DNA of 50,000 nt, from assembly GCA_905221605.1 (NCBI GenBank), contig CAJNDS010001158.1, positions 782,750-832,749 of the forward strand, given 5' to 3'. The notes under the pieces were generated by a model. That model had not been told where the DNA came from. It ran no database searches and worked only from the letters and a program-made list of their open reading frames with translations. Of this stretch, positions 36,879 through 46,682 are shown piece after piece (the first letter of the stretch is position 1; each line of letters starts with the position of its first letter). The position numbers and the translations under genes were made by a program. This DNA is from Symbiodinium natans (Eukaryota; Sar; Dinophyceae; Suessiales; Symbiodiniaceae).

Positions 36879-36991
36879 CCCAGATCTTCCAAAACCCCTT
36901 AATTCAGGAATAAACCCAATTTTTTTTTACTAAGGATCCTTATTATGAATTCGGGTATATACCTTACTTAAAGGGTTTTGGAAGATCTGGG
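36879..36991. mobile_element. MITE family B, copy 3 (complete)
   Basis: Left end CCCAGATCTTCCAAAACCCC and right end (reverse-complemented) CCCAGATCTTCCAAAACCCT are nearly perfect inverted repeats. The interior shares AAGGATCCTTATTATGAATT with the other copies. Confidence 0.92.
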
Positions 36992-37104
36992 ATGTTCGGT
37001 TTTTTGAAGAGATGATATCAGATTTAAGGCATCATGGTACTGCCTAGGATCTCAAGTCACCGGTGGCAATAGGAATCCCTGGCCTCCCGAAGTTAATGCA
37101 CAGT

Positions 37105-37190
37105 AGGGTTTAGGGTTTAGGGTTTAGGGTTTAGGGTTTAGGGTTTAGGGTTTAGGGTTTAGGGTTTAGGGTTTAGGGTTTAGGGTTTAG
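37105..37190 (+). repeat. Interstitial telomeric tract
   Basis: Twelve perfect TTTAGGG units. Confidence 0.96.
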
Positions 37191-37388
37191 TGTTGTTCTC
37201 GAATCCAACATGGATACCCCACACTGCTGACCTTTAGATTGCACCCTTGAAGCAACTCACCCGTGCGGACCCCCGGGTTCAACTTTGGTCTGCTTGAAGT
37301 CATATCCTTATGCTCTCCACCCTAAACCCTAAACCCTGGCCAGTGGCCTGCACTAGAAAAGGTGCACAGGGTTGTTTTTAAAAAATCC

Positions 37389-37449
37389 TAAACCCCTAAA
37401 CCCCCAAACCCTAAACCCTAAACCCTAAACCCTAAACCCTAAACCCTAA
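37389..37449 (-). repeat. Interstitial telomeric tract
   Basis: About eight CCCTAAA units with early CCCCTAAA variants. Confidence 0.93.
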
Positions 37450-37575
37450 TCAGGCTAACATTCAAGATTCGAACCGTGGCTTGACGGTCATTACGGTGGG
37501 GTCAGCTCCCTCTTCGTGCATTCTTACCATTATGATGCCTGGTCTCCTGCTGCAAAAATGCTTGTCTTTAACGTG

Positions 37576-37646
37576 TGGTCATCCTTATACTAGCAGTCCC
37601 TGATAGCCCTGAATATGATCCCCTTTAGTATAAGGGGAGCATCCCA
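37576..37646. mobile_element. MITE family A, copy 5 (left end shortened)
   Basis: The right end TATAAGGGGAGCATCCCA is clear. The left end TGGTCATCCTTATACTAGCA has lost part of the outer repeat; CAGTCCCTGATAG follows. Confidence 0.75.
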
Positions 37647-37785
37647 AGGATTGGACTCTAGTTGGGGTACACAACGGGTACCCAGATTTTGGGAAAATGC
37701 CCTCTTGAGTTCTGGTACAGGCTGCACAGGCCCTGCGGCAGATGTTGGAGGCAGAGCCGCTACTCCTCAAGGTGGGCAGAGACGT

Positions 37786-37866
37786 TTAGGGTTTAGGGTT
37801 TAGGGTTCAGGGTTCAGGGTTTAGGGTTTAGGGTTTAGGGTTTAGGGTTTAGGGTTTAGGGTTTAG
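37786..37866 (+). repeat. Interstitial telomeric tract
   Basis: Eleven or so TTTAGGG units with two TTCAGGG variants. Confidence 0.95.
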
Positions 37867-38383
37867 ATGTCCGCCTCATGCCAGCTGATTCAAGCTGCTC
37901 CCCGATTGACGTTTGCATGTCTAGCCGGGTTTGGTTAGAACATTTGCTGACTCTGCCAGCTCCGACGGCCTTCCGAACGAAGTTACACATGCTCGCAGGC
38001 TGCTCACGCCATTATCTTGTCAAGGGTTGGTCTAGGAACGAAGTTCATCTCAGCGCGGAATCTTGTCGCCGCACTGCATGCAAAGTTTGTTGGCCTGCTG
38101 AAGCAAGGCCACGACAGATGCAGAGCTGATACTCCAAGCGGCTTGCGATGGAGTGGAATTTGTATCTCAAGGCCACTGAGCAGCAAATCTCGGGCCTTCA
38201 TACCAACCCTTAGGGCTTTGAATGCTCCCCTGCCACCTTCGAGTTGCCAAGAAACAACCAGACTCAGAAACCCTAAACCCGCCCGCCACCCCACTCTCTT
38301 GTCTTTTGGGGTAGGCGGGCGCTGGTCGAGCGCTCAGTGAAACCCTGCGAGGGAGCCCCAGGCGGGCGACCGAGCTTGCCTCC
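37867..38383. other. Unique sequence, no gene recognised
   Basis: Short open frames on both strands shadow each other; no motif recognised. Confidence 0.45.
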
Positions 38384-38600
38384 AGGCTGGCTTACCCTCC
38401 AGGCAGGCACAGGCCGAGTCAGCAGTTGTCACTGTATTACATATTATTACCCTAAACCCCACGCTGTCCGCGCACATTATTAATTCCTGCATTGGAGGCC
38501 CCCTAGGCTGGCTTACCCTCCAGGCAGGCACAGGCCGAGTCAGAATATTTTACCCTAAACCCCACGCACATGGTTGGGCCCTGCATTTGAGGCCCCCTAC
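38384..38600. repeat. Imperfect ~121-bp tandem duplication
   Basis: AGGCTGGCTTACCCTCCAGG...GAGTCAG occurs at 38384 and 38505. CCCTAAACCCCACGC and CTGCATT.GAGGCCCCCTA follow in both, the second copy having lost about 27 bp inside. Confidence 0.9.
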
Positions 38601-38624
38601 TTCTGGGTCCCGCAGGCGGGCTCT

Positions 38625-38940
38625 GGCAAAAAATGCTGGCTCTGGCGCTGGCCCTGGACCTGGTGCTGGCCCTGCCCTGGCCCTGACCCTGGGCCCCTGG
38701 CCTTGGTCTTGGCCCTGGCCCTTGCTGGCCTTACCCCTTCGCGCCAAGCCCGTGTCCGCACACCAGTTTTGGTGGTCCACAACCCAAGCTGTCCACTCGC
38801 TTTGCGCCAACCCAAGCCCCTGACCCTAGCCCCTTCGCGCCAACCAAGCCTCGCTGCCTGTGTCTGTTCCTGGCCCGGCCATCCCCGGCCTTAGCCCCTT
38901 CGCCCCAACCCAAGCTGTCTTCGCTGACCCTGCCTCGCCT
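38625..38940. repeat. CTGGCC-rich and GCCCCTTCGC-rich minisatellite patches
   Basis: 38625-38735 is built of CTGGCC/CTGGAC/CTTGGC hexamer-like units. CCCCTTCGC.CCAA recurs near 38736, 38829 and 38896. Long overlapping frames on both strands here come from repeat bias, not a supported gene. Confidence 0.7.
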
Positions 38941-39232
38941 TTCCGTCTGCGCATCGCAAATGCCCTGGTCCATGCACCTTGTGGAGGTCCCCAGAAGGGC
39001 GTGAGTGCTGACTCATGTGATGCTTCGTAAAAAAACATGAAAGGTCTTAACTCCTTGAGAGTTGTAAGTGGGCGGTCTTGGGGTGGGTAGGTCTGCAGAC
39101 TACCGCGCGCTCCCAAAGCGCGCTTCCGTTTGGCACGCCCTAAACCCTAAATCCTTACCACACTCACCCACTCACCCTCTCACTCACTCACTCCGTACAC
39201 TTTCTTGACTTAAGTTCGCCTACCTGCCCTGA

Positions 39233-39281
39233 CCCTAAACCCTAAACCCGAAACCCGAAACCCTAAACCCTAAACCCTAAA
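39233..39281 (-). repeat. Interstitial telomeric tract
   Basis: Seven CCCTAAA units with two CCCGAAA. Confidence 0.9.
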
Positions 39282-39391
39282 TTAAACGCGCAGGCGGCAC
39301 ACCTTCTGAGCTTCCGGGGGTTCCAGCCGTCGAGGCGGCCGCCAGTGCGCCACCAGGTGCGCCTCAGGGTTTTTCCCGACAATACGAAGAG

Positions 39392-39415
39392 GGTTTAGGG
39401 TTTAGGGTTTAGGGT
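39392..39415 (+). repeat. Short interstitial telomeric tract
   Basis: About three and a half TTTAGGG units. An (ACAG)n/(CA)n microsatellite lies at 39481-39526. The rest of 39416-40133 is unique, without a recognised gene. Confidence 0.85.
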
Positions 39416-40133
39416 GGCTCCCCGCACGCGCCGTCCGCCCCCTGCCGAACGCGCGCCGAACGAGCCCGCCGACACAAGTGCACAGACAGACAGACAGACA
39501 GACAGACACACACACACACACACAGACACTGTGACTGGAACATGCTGGAACACATGAGTCCTCGGATCGTCTGGGTGGGTTGGCTGCTTCACGCGCGGGG
39601 GTCAACACCCTCTCCGGAACCTCCGCTGTGGCTGAGGTTTCGGCTCCTTTCAGGGAGGCTCAAATGTAGCACGCGAGAACGCCTCGCGGAGGCTTCCGGA
39701 ACTCCGGGCCTGGCAATTTTCTGGAAGCTCGTTCGATAATGCATGCGTTGTGTGCTTTGTTATTCGTGAATTATTTAGCTCAGGTGAAACTTCAGGCATT
39801 TCGTGGCCCAAATCCTGGATTTTTTATCGGAGACTAAGTGCAGGCAGTGCAGGTCTCAGGCTTGGAAGGGAGGCATTCGCCAAAGCTTAGTTGGACCATG
39901 TTGGATTTAGGGTTTAGCCCAGGCATACCCTAAGCCCAAACCCCTAAACCCAACAGCCTGGTGTTTGTCAGGCCTCTCGCCGACAGTCGACGCCAAGTCT
40001 GTGCGTCAGCTGCAAATGGGTGCAACATTTGCTGAATTCAAGCTTTTTTCTCAAAATGCCATGCAGTGGATTCCATTCACTGCTCCTTTTGTTCATGCTT
40101 CATGACCCCTGACTGAGGGTGTTCTTGGGCCAG

Positions 40134-40171
40134 TTTAGGGTTTAGGGTTTAGGGTTTAGGGTTTAGGGCTT
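40134..40171 (+). repeat. Interstitial telomeric tract
   Basis: Five TTTAGGG units. Confidence 0.92.
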
Positions 40172-40285
40172 ATGCAAAGGGCTGCAAGCCCAAAGAGCCC
40201 AGTTCCTAGCGAAACTTTATGGGGCATGGCATGGACATGTGGACATTTCACGGCACCTCTGGAAGTCACGCAAGCATGTGTGGGT

Positions 40286-40350
40286 CTAGGGTTTAGGGTT
40301 TAGGGTTTAGGGTTTAGGGTTTAGGGTTTAGGGTTTAGGGTTTAGGGTTT
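40286..40350 (+). repeat. Interstitial telomeric tract abutting a MITE
   Basis: Nine perfect TTTAGGG units run into GGGTTTCTGAAATTTTGG, the left end of a family D element. Confidence 0.95.
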
Positions 40351-40441
40351 CTGAAATTTTGGTCCCCTTTTATACCCCAAAGAGTATAGAATCCCCTTAT
40401 AGGGACACCTAAAAAATGGTACCCCTACTTTCGGAAACCCG
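40346..40441. mobile_element. MITE family D, copy 3
   Basis: The right end (reverse-complemented) GGGTTTCCGAAAGTAGGGGT and left end GGGTTTCTGAAATTTTGGTC are inverted repeats. The first bases are shared with the telomeric tract. Confidence 0.75.
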
Positions 40442-40796
40442 CAGGTGGTCTCCAAACGACACCGTTGCGATCATACCACGTTGTTCCATGTTGTTCCTAG
40501 AGCACGTCACAGTAGCTCAGAGAACGGCCGCATCTTCTTGTGATGCCCCCAGGAACGCCAGCATGCAGCCTATTTGGAGCAGTTGCGCCGTGAGAATCTC
40601 GACAGTTGTTTTGGGGGTTTCAAGGTTCGAGGAATACTGTGAGCATCCGCAAGGCCAAGAAATTCGAGGATTCATGCTTGAGCACTTGTGCTGCAGCGAT
40701 CCTTCAGGGCCCAGGCAGCATCGCACAAGAATTGTTGTGCCTCTCAGGGTGCAGGAGAGATGCTGCTCAGGGGCCAGCCGCGTCCTTCTGTCGACT
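40442..40796. other. Unique sequence, no gene recognised
   Basis: Overlapping 69-137-codon frames occur on both strands; none shows a known motif. Confidence 0.45.
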
Positions 40797-40887
40797 TGGG
40801 ATGTTCCCCCTTATACTAACAGTCCTTAATACAGTAGGGATTATGATAGGGGGTACTTTCATCTTTAATCCACTGTTAGTATAAGGG
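40797..40887. mobile_element. MITE family A, copy 6 (right end truncated)
   Basis: Left end TGGGATGTTCCCCCTTATAC and inner right ACTGTTAGTATAAGGG. The outer GGGAACATCCCA is missing. Confidence 0.85.
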
Positions 40888-41047
40888 CCTTTGTCGCCTT
40901 TGTCGGGCTTTGATCAAGATCTATATACCGAGGCTTCTGACATTGGTCGACCGCTGTGGAGCTGCTGCACCAATGGCACAATGTGTCTTGATTGAATGTT
41001 CCCTTAAAGGGGCCGCAAGCGGTACTAAGTTGAGATGCATACTGGAC

Positions 41048-41117
41048 CCCTAAACCCTAAACCCTAATCCCTAATCCCTAATCCCTAATCCCAAACCCTA
41101 AACCCTAAACCCTAAGC
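41048..41117 (-). repeat. Telomeric tract with a CCCTAAT variant block
   Basis: CCCTAAA units flank four to five CCCTAAT units (about 41062-41090). Confidence 0.93.
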
Positions 41118-41239
41118 CATCCGAAAAAGAGGAACAAGGCGACGCACGTTAAAGCGACCGCGCAGCAAGGTGTGCTTACGCGTGGTGCAACAGAGATTTC
41201 GAGCTGGGCCCCGTCATGTCCAGGTCAGTCTTAAGTCGG

Positions 41240-41405
41240 TTTAGGGTTTAGGGTTTAGAGTTTAGGGTATCGCGGCCGAACTCTGGGTCTCTTGACATTG
41301 ATAGGTTTAGAGTTAGGGTTTTTAGGGTTCAGGGTTTTAGGGTTTTAGAGTTAGGGTTTTTAGGGTTCAGGGTTTTGGGGTTTTAAGGGTGCAGGGGTTT
41401 TAGGG
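41240..41405 (+). repeat. Two degenerate telomere-like patches
   Basis: 41240-41268 is a standard short tract. 41303-41405 repeats GTTTTTAGGGTTCAGGGTTTT-like segments twice with length variation. Confidence 0.8.
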
Positions 41406-41710
41406 ATGCTTGGCGGGCCCGCCCCAAGCCCCTCAACCCTCCGGAGGTTCACGTTTGGAAGCGGCTGCAGCTTGGCTTGCCAGCCCACTTTTGGGAAAGA
41501 TGGCCTTTCACGGGGGCTGTTGGGGGTCGACCGAAAGAGCGGCTGAAAGAGCGCAGCAGAAAGGGCATTTGCCTAGAGCTTCTTGGTGGAGAAGTTTTAG
41601 AAGTGCAACTCGTCCCCTGAAGACTCACCAAAACAACGAGATCCCCTCTACAACGGGAGACCACAAAGCCTCGTAAAACCCGGCTGTTTTCGAAATCCTC
41701 CTGATGCCCC
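41406..41710. other. Unique sequence, no gene recognised
   Basis: Two short frames on opposite strands shadow each other; no motif. Confidence 0.45.
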
Positions 41711-41768
41711 CCTAAACCCTAAACCCTAAACCCTAAACCCTAAACCCTAAACCCTAAACCCTAAACCC
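41711..41768 (-). repeat. Interstitial telomeric tract
   Basis: Eight perfect CCCTAAA units. Confidence 0.95.
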
Positions 41769-41882
41769 GGAAGTTTTCTGAGCCCCGGAAAGCCCTCTTT
41801 TGAGGCCCCCTGGCTGCGGCGCTGGGCCACGTCCTCCCCCAGGGCAGCAGCCAAGGCAACTGCAGGGATTCAGGAAGTTCAA

Positions 41883-41942
41883 GGGTTTAGGGTTTAGGGT
41901 TTGGGGTCTAGGGTTTAGGGTTTAGGGTTTAGGGTTTAGGGT
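41883..41942 (+). repeat. Interstitial telomeric tract
   Basis: Eight TTTAGGG-type units, two variant; opposite orientation to the tract at 41711. Confidence 0.93.
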
Positions 41943-42174
41943 GTTTTATACGAAGAAGTACCTGACTCATGGATTCGCAAGGCTTGCGGTCGTAGCCACG
42001 AGTGCTGGGATCTGCGACTGTTGCTAAGACTTTCCGGCCAGGACATCATAGCCCGGATGCAAAAAAAGGTTTAGGGTTTAGGAGTTTAGGAGTTTAGGAG
42101 TTTTGGGTAGAAGACACTCGATTTCCAGCCCTAGCAGTTGCAGTTGTACTACAGACACACCCAGGCATCTCTTT

Positions 42175-42206
42175 TAGGGTTTAGGGTTTAGGGTTTAGGG
42201 TTTAGG
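42175..42206 (+). repeat. Interstitial telomeric tract
   Basis: Four and a half TTTAGGG units. A GGAGTTTA triple repeat lies nearby (42081-42102). Confidence 0.9.
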
Positions 42207-42344
42207 ATGTGCACCATGAAGAACGATAAACATTGGTGATCTAAGTAAGCGTCCTGCCGGTATCGACAGGCCCGTGAGATGCTAGATGTCAGTCGACATC
42301 TTTACCCTCAGCCACGAACCCTCCACACGACGTACACTAAAACT

Positions 42345-42442
42345 TGGGATGTTCCCCCTTTTACTAACAGTCCTTTATAGGGATTCTCATCGGGGTATTA
42401 TAAACTCTCTTCAGGACTGTTCGTATAAGGGGGAACATCCCA
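42345..42442. mobile_element. MITE family A, copy 7 (complete)
   Basis: 98 bp. Left end TGGGATGTTCCCCCTTTTAC and right end (reverse-complemented) TGGGATGTTCCCCCTTATAC, both continuing as (T/G)AACAGTCCT. AACT on each side (42341-42344 and 42443-42446) may be a target duplication. Confidence 0.93.
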
Positions 42443-42569
42443 AACTACAACCCTTAAAGCGTGGACCATAGAGCTGACCCCCGAATCTTAGAGCAGGCTG
42501 CCATCTGAGAACGTGAGCCAATTAAAGAGATAACAGAGCATCTTCGACTCGGAAGGCTGGCAGCCATTG

Positions 42570-42651
42570 AGGGTTCAGGGTTTAGGGTTTAGGGTTTAGG
42601 GTTTAGGGTTTAGGGTTTAGGGTTTAGGGTTTAGGGTTTAGGGTTTAGGGT
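42570..42651 (+). repeat. Interstitial telomeric tract
   Basis: Eleven TTTAGGG units. Confidence 0.96.
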
Positions 42652-42761
42652 GCTTGCATCTGACCAGGCAAGTGCCTTGCCTAGAAGCTTCAAGAGTCCA
42701 CGACAGCCCTATGATCTTCACAGCCCGCTTCAGGGTTTCAGTCCAACCCACAACACCATCC

Positions 42762-42893
42762 GGGTTACGAAAGTAGGGGGCCCCTAAACCCTAAATCCTA
42801 AAACCCGAAACCCTAAACCCTACACCTAAACCCGAAGATTCTCCCTTATGATAAGGACCCCCACAAAAGGTACCCCGAATGTCGGAAACCCCC
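42762..42893. mobile_element. MITE family D, copy 4, split by a telomeric tract
   Basis: Left end GGGTTACGAAAGTAGGGG and right end (reverse-complemented) GGGGTTTCCGACATTCGGGG are the family repeats. Between them, next to the left end, lies a CCCTAAA tract (about 42781-42834) absent from the other copies. Confidence 0.8.
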
Positions 42894-42956
42894 TCAGTGG
42901 TCCAGAGGACACTACTCCTGCTGTCGAAGAGGGCTTCGATGTAACTCGGCAAAAGC

Positions 42957-43002
42957 ACAGGGTTTAGGGGTTACAGGGTTTAGGGGTTTAGGGTTTAGGG
43001 TG
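42957..43002 (+). repeat. Interstitial telomeric tract
   Basis: Six TTTAGGG-type units, three with an extra G or C. Confidence 0.88.
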
Positions 43003-43287
43003 CATCGTGCCATTGGCGTACTGCGACGTGACAGGGATCATATTTTGCTAAGCCATCAGGCACGTGAGAGGTTTTTGCAATGAGTCGACTTGCAACACTT
43101 CTTGACACCACCGCATGCAAAGCCACACCCTCCGAAGACCTGCGACCGAAGTGCTGACACCAGGAGCGGTTGGCTGCGTTGCTGGCAAGAACACGGCTGC
43201 CTGATGCACAGAGCGCAGAAAAGGGTGCCGAATGAAAAGGCGTCGGCGTCAAGCGGCGTCAGTACATCCAGCCTTGAGAGAATATAA

Positions 43288-43390
43288 GCTTAGTAGTAGA
43301 GTAGGTAACCTTTAACCTTTTTGGGTCAATATATTCCCCTTATAATCCCAAAGGTTAACCTTTAAAACCCCTAGGTACTGGACAGCTAAG
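43288..43390. mobile_element. MITE family F, copy 1 (uninterrupted)
   Basis: GCTTAGTAGTAGAGTAGGTA...AACCTTTAACC on the left and GGTTAACCTTT...GGTACTGGACAGCTAAG on the right. The ends are imperfect inverted repeats. It serves as the empty-site reference for the copy at 35528. Confidence 0.8.
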
Positions 43391-43622
43391 TAAGGCATAT
43401 GGTTTAGACTTTAGGGTTTGGACTTTTGTGAGTTTGGGCTTGGGCTTGGGGCTTCATGGATCGTCCTGCCTGCATCCCTCTCCACGGATGATATGGTTAG
43501 GGCCAGATTTGAGGGGCGTGGTCACTCCCAAGGGTTTGTTCGGTGGTGGTACAGTAGCTATCAGGAGTGACACTGAATACGTAATGCATCGTCCGTGGTA
43601 GTACGTAGTATGTAGTACATAA

Positions 43623-43624
<2 letters not shown>

Positions 43625-43664
<40 letters not shown>
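43625..43664. repeat. (GCA)13 microsatellite
   Basis: A pure trinucleotide run of 40 bp. It lies in no supported gene. Confidence 0.97.
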
Positions 43665-43665
<1 letters not shown>

Positions 43666-43710
43666 CGTCGTGGTGGTGGTTGCGCAGCCCTTAAGTCACC
43701 CTTTAGAAAC

Positions 43711-43790
43711 GGGGATTCCCGAAAATAGGGGTACCCTTGTTGGGGGTCCCTTTGAGGGGATTCTCTGCTGTATGGGTATAGAAAAGGGTC
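43711..43790. mobile_element. MITE family D, copy 5 (partial)
   Basis: GGGGATTCCCGAAAATAGGG followed by GTACCC matches the family D end. The other end is not clear; a C16 run follows at 43802-43817. Confidence 0.6.
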
Positions 43791-43852
43791 GAAGCCTTTT
43801 ACCCCCCCCCCCCCCCCAAGGCCATCAACCTGTCTCACCGATCGGTTGGCAA

Positions 43853-43866
43853 CATTTTGGCTTAAG
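43853..43866 (+). other. Possible spliced-leader relic
   Basis: CATTTTGGCTTAAG differs at one base from the 3' part of the dinoflagellate spliced leader (CATTTTGGCTCAAG). Such relics mark retroposed mRNAs, but no coding sequence I recognise follows, so chance is possible. Confidence 0.3.
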
Positions 43867-44528
43867 CACACATGCACAGCCTTTGCGGTTGTTTGCCAAC
43901 TCTTGTGGTCCATGGCTGCTCATGTCAAGGCTTGGGTGACGGTGGCTTAGGATTTGAAGTGGGGTCCGGTTTTGGCGTTATTTGCTGGTCGGAAATCTTG
44001 ACTGCCTAAACTACCGGCCCTACTAAGGCTACCGGAGGATTCACGTTTGTGCTGTGTTTGTGTCTTAGTCAAACCCAAGTCCTTTGAGCCGGCGGATTTT
44101 GCACTGTTATGTCCCGCTGCAGCTGGCCAAGGCAGTTTAACAGCTTCCCAAAAGGGCTTCGCCCTGAGGTTTTGGGAGTCCATGATGGATACGTTTAACA
44201 AGATCTTTATACACAGGAGCACCGTAAGGAACCCTTCCATTAAGCCTGCACGAAGCCCAGGCGTGAGGTTTACCAGTGACTTCTCCCCATTGCCAAAGTG
44301 GCAAGCCCTGTAGATCACACGAGTCAGTGACCTGAATCGCAGATCTTCAAACTCGATTTACGAGTTCTTGCACTTAAGTTGCGTAGAAGGTCGGAAGCCC
44401 CTATTCGTCCCCTCAGTTATCTGTGGACAGACGTGAGCCAGGGCTTTCTCAGAGCTTTCTACCTACTCTCTTGGAGCGCTTCGCTGGGCTGGTCCGCGCG
44501 TGTGAGCCAGGTTCCCTGCTAAGTGTCG
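43867..44528. other. Unique sequence, no gene recognised
   Basis: Overlapping frames on both strands (43947-44318) show no known motif. Confidence 0.45.
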
Positions 44529-44628
44529 TTTAGGGTTTAGGGTTTAGGGTTTAGGGTTTAGGGTTTAGGGTTTAGGGTTTAGGGTTTAGGGTTTAGGGCT
44601 TAGGGTTTAGGGTTTAGGGTTTAGGGTC
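44529..44628 (+). repeat. Interstitial telomeric tract
   Basis: About fourteen TTTAGGG units, one CTTAGGG. A looser tract follows at 44680-44745. Confidence 0.96.
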
Positions 44629-44745
44629 GCCAGGTTTGCCTTGTGGGGACTGGATGATATTGAAGGCTGAGGGTGTGGGGTTTCAAGGTTTAGGGCTTAG
44701 AGTTTAGGGTTTAGGCTTTAGGGTTTAGGGTTTAGGGTTTAGTAT

Positions 44746-45274
44746 TTCGGTTTTGGCGTAGGTACTGTGGAATCATCATTGCAAGCGTCGCAACCACGGC
44801 CGTGACTATAATCCTCAGCAGTAGTAAGGAACGCTCGTTTTGATGGCAGTGACTACCGTTGCAAGTATTTCAGTAGGTTGTTCCACGTCTGTTGGGCTTT
44901 TCTGTCCATGCCTGTGTGTTGTGTGCACACCGAAAGCAGCAGGTTCATACCAGGGAGGTGGATGTCCAGACCTTCACCTGGAAGCCCCAAGGCATGGGGT
45001 TTCAGGATTTTGGCACGCCTCGGGGCGTTTGTTGGTTGGGCCTTGGGGTTTAGGAATTTCCGTTGCTATGGACCACCGGCCCCAGCTTCAGGGCTTCTGG
45101 CTAGGTTTGTATTTCAAGAAGGCGGGGTTCGTTGCACAAACTGCTTTGCATCTCGGACGAATCAGTGGTACAGTGGCACAAGTTTTCTGCAGGTACGGCA
45201 TGGGCTGTAATGATTTGAGTATTGGGCCCCAGATATGCCTGCACAGCCGTAGCTTCCATGCTGCAGACCCAAGG
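44746..45274. other. Unique sequence, no gene recognised
   Basis: Two overlapping plus-strand frames (44840-45283) show no known domain. Confidence 0.45.
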
Positions 45275-45352
45275 TTGGTTTAGGGTTTAGGGTTTAGGAG
45301 CGACGAGCGCGACCAGGCGGGCTGCGATAAGCCTGTGCAAAAAAAATGGGTT

Positions 45353-45442
45353 AGGGTTTAGGGTTTAGGGTTTAGGGTTTAGGGTTTAGGGTTTAGGGTT
45401 TAGGGTTTAGGGTTTAGGGTTTAGGGTTTAGGGTTTAGGGTT
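45353..45442 (+). repeat. Interstitial telomeric tract
   Basis: Thirteen perfect TTTAGGG units. Confidence 0.96.
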
Positions 45443-45511
45443 AAATCTAGGATGCGTATCAGCACAGCTCCTGGGCTTGGCCTACATCAACCACTTTCAA
45501 GGGATCAAGAC

Positions 45512-45641
45512 TCGGACCCCTTAGGTTGCACCCCTAAAAGTTCCGCCTTAGTCTACTCCGAATATGGCCGTTATACTACCTTAAGGACCATTAAAAAGGA
45601 TCCCCAAAACCGAAAAAGAGGGTACAACCTTAAGGGTCCAA
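45512..45641. mobile_element. MITE family L (single copy)
   Basis: Left end TCGGACCCCTTAGGTTGCAC and right end (reverse-complemented) TTGGACCCTTAAGGTTGTAC are inverted repeats, continuing as CCC(C/T). Confidence 0.82.
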
Positions 45642-45716
45642 GGCACAACACCTAGATGCTTAGAATTTAGAAGCGAGCCCCCAACTCCAGATCCAATTGA
45701 AGACCCTACACCTACG

Positions 45717-45766
45717 AGGGTTTAGGGTTTGGGGTTTATTAGGGTTTAGGGTTTAGGGTTTAGGGA
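45717..45766 (+). repeat. Interstitial telomeric tract
   Basis: About six TTTAGGG units with one TTTATTAGGG insertion variant. Confidence 0.88.
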
Positions 45767-46043
45767 GGGTCCAGGGTTCTGTCCAACAGCCTTTCGCATG
45801 CCCCAGGCGGCTTCTCTTCTGAGAGCCAAGTGCGCGCCAAGAGTGAGTGGCTCAACCTTCGAGGTGGAGGAGCTGGGCACCCTAAACCCTAAACCCTAAG
45901 AGCTGTTAGCTGTAGGGAGTGTGATGGAATTGTAGAGGATGCTCACGAGTTTTTTTACAAAACATAAGCAGATCATCTTCCAACGGTCTGCTGGGATGTC
46001 AAAGTACGAAGGTATGCTGTCAATGGCACTTCGAGGCTTAAAG

Positions 46044-46114
46044 TTTCAGGCCTAGGGTTTAGGCTTTAGGGTTTGGGGTTTAGGGTTTAGGATTTAGGGT
46101 TTAGGGTTTAGGGT
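46044..46114 (+). repeat. Interstitial telomeric tract, degenerate at left
   Basis: About nine units; variants TTTAGGC, TTTGGGG and ATTTAGG. Confidence 0.88.
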
Positions 46115-46210
46115 TGGCTGCCCTGGAGGCTTTGGTCTGTCTGCGTTTTGGGCGTGCAAGGTCTTCGCGGGTTGGATCTTGGGTTTACATGTACCCCAGA
46201 CCTTTGAACC

Positions 46211-46343
46211 TCTACACCAGGCGGCTACTTGGAGGTTCATGGTACATATTAACCAATAATATCTGTACTTATAACCCACTTACAAGCCCCTTAAGTGCCC
46301 TAAGATGGTGAAGAAGCACCATGAGCCTCCAAGTAGGGTATAG
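46211..46343. mobile_element. MITE family M (single copy)
   Basis: CTACTTGGAGGTTCATGGT on the left and, reverse-complemented, CTACTTGGAGGCTCATGGT on the right; outer CTACACC / CTATACC. Confidence 0.85.
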
Positions 46344-46682
46344 GACGAGGCTTCAAGTCATCGGTTCAGGCTAGGTTCAGCACGGCGTGCGTCGGACAGG
46401 GTGTTCCTCCTTGTGTGCACTGCTGGCAAGTGGCATCGCACACAGCAAAAGCCAGTCCACATGCAAGATGCTAGGTTTAAGGCGACTTTATCTGTGTCAT
46501 GCATGACGCGATCACAAGGCTCACCTCGGCCCTGTGCCAGGAAGTGTCCTCGATACCCCAAGCCATCAAACCTTAAGCAGGATACGTCTTCCTGGAGTAC
46601 TGGGCCGAGAGCGGGCGGATCAGCAATGGGATAGACTTGTTCTTCCCGAAGTTTGCCGAGGTTCAAGGTCGGGGAGTCCAAA

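Noticed and set aside
38550-39116. Several overlapping frames on both strands
   Set aside because: Explained by CTGGCC-type minisatellite composition; frames coexist on both strands.
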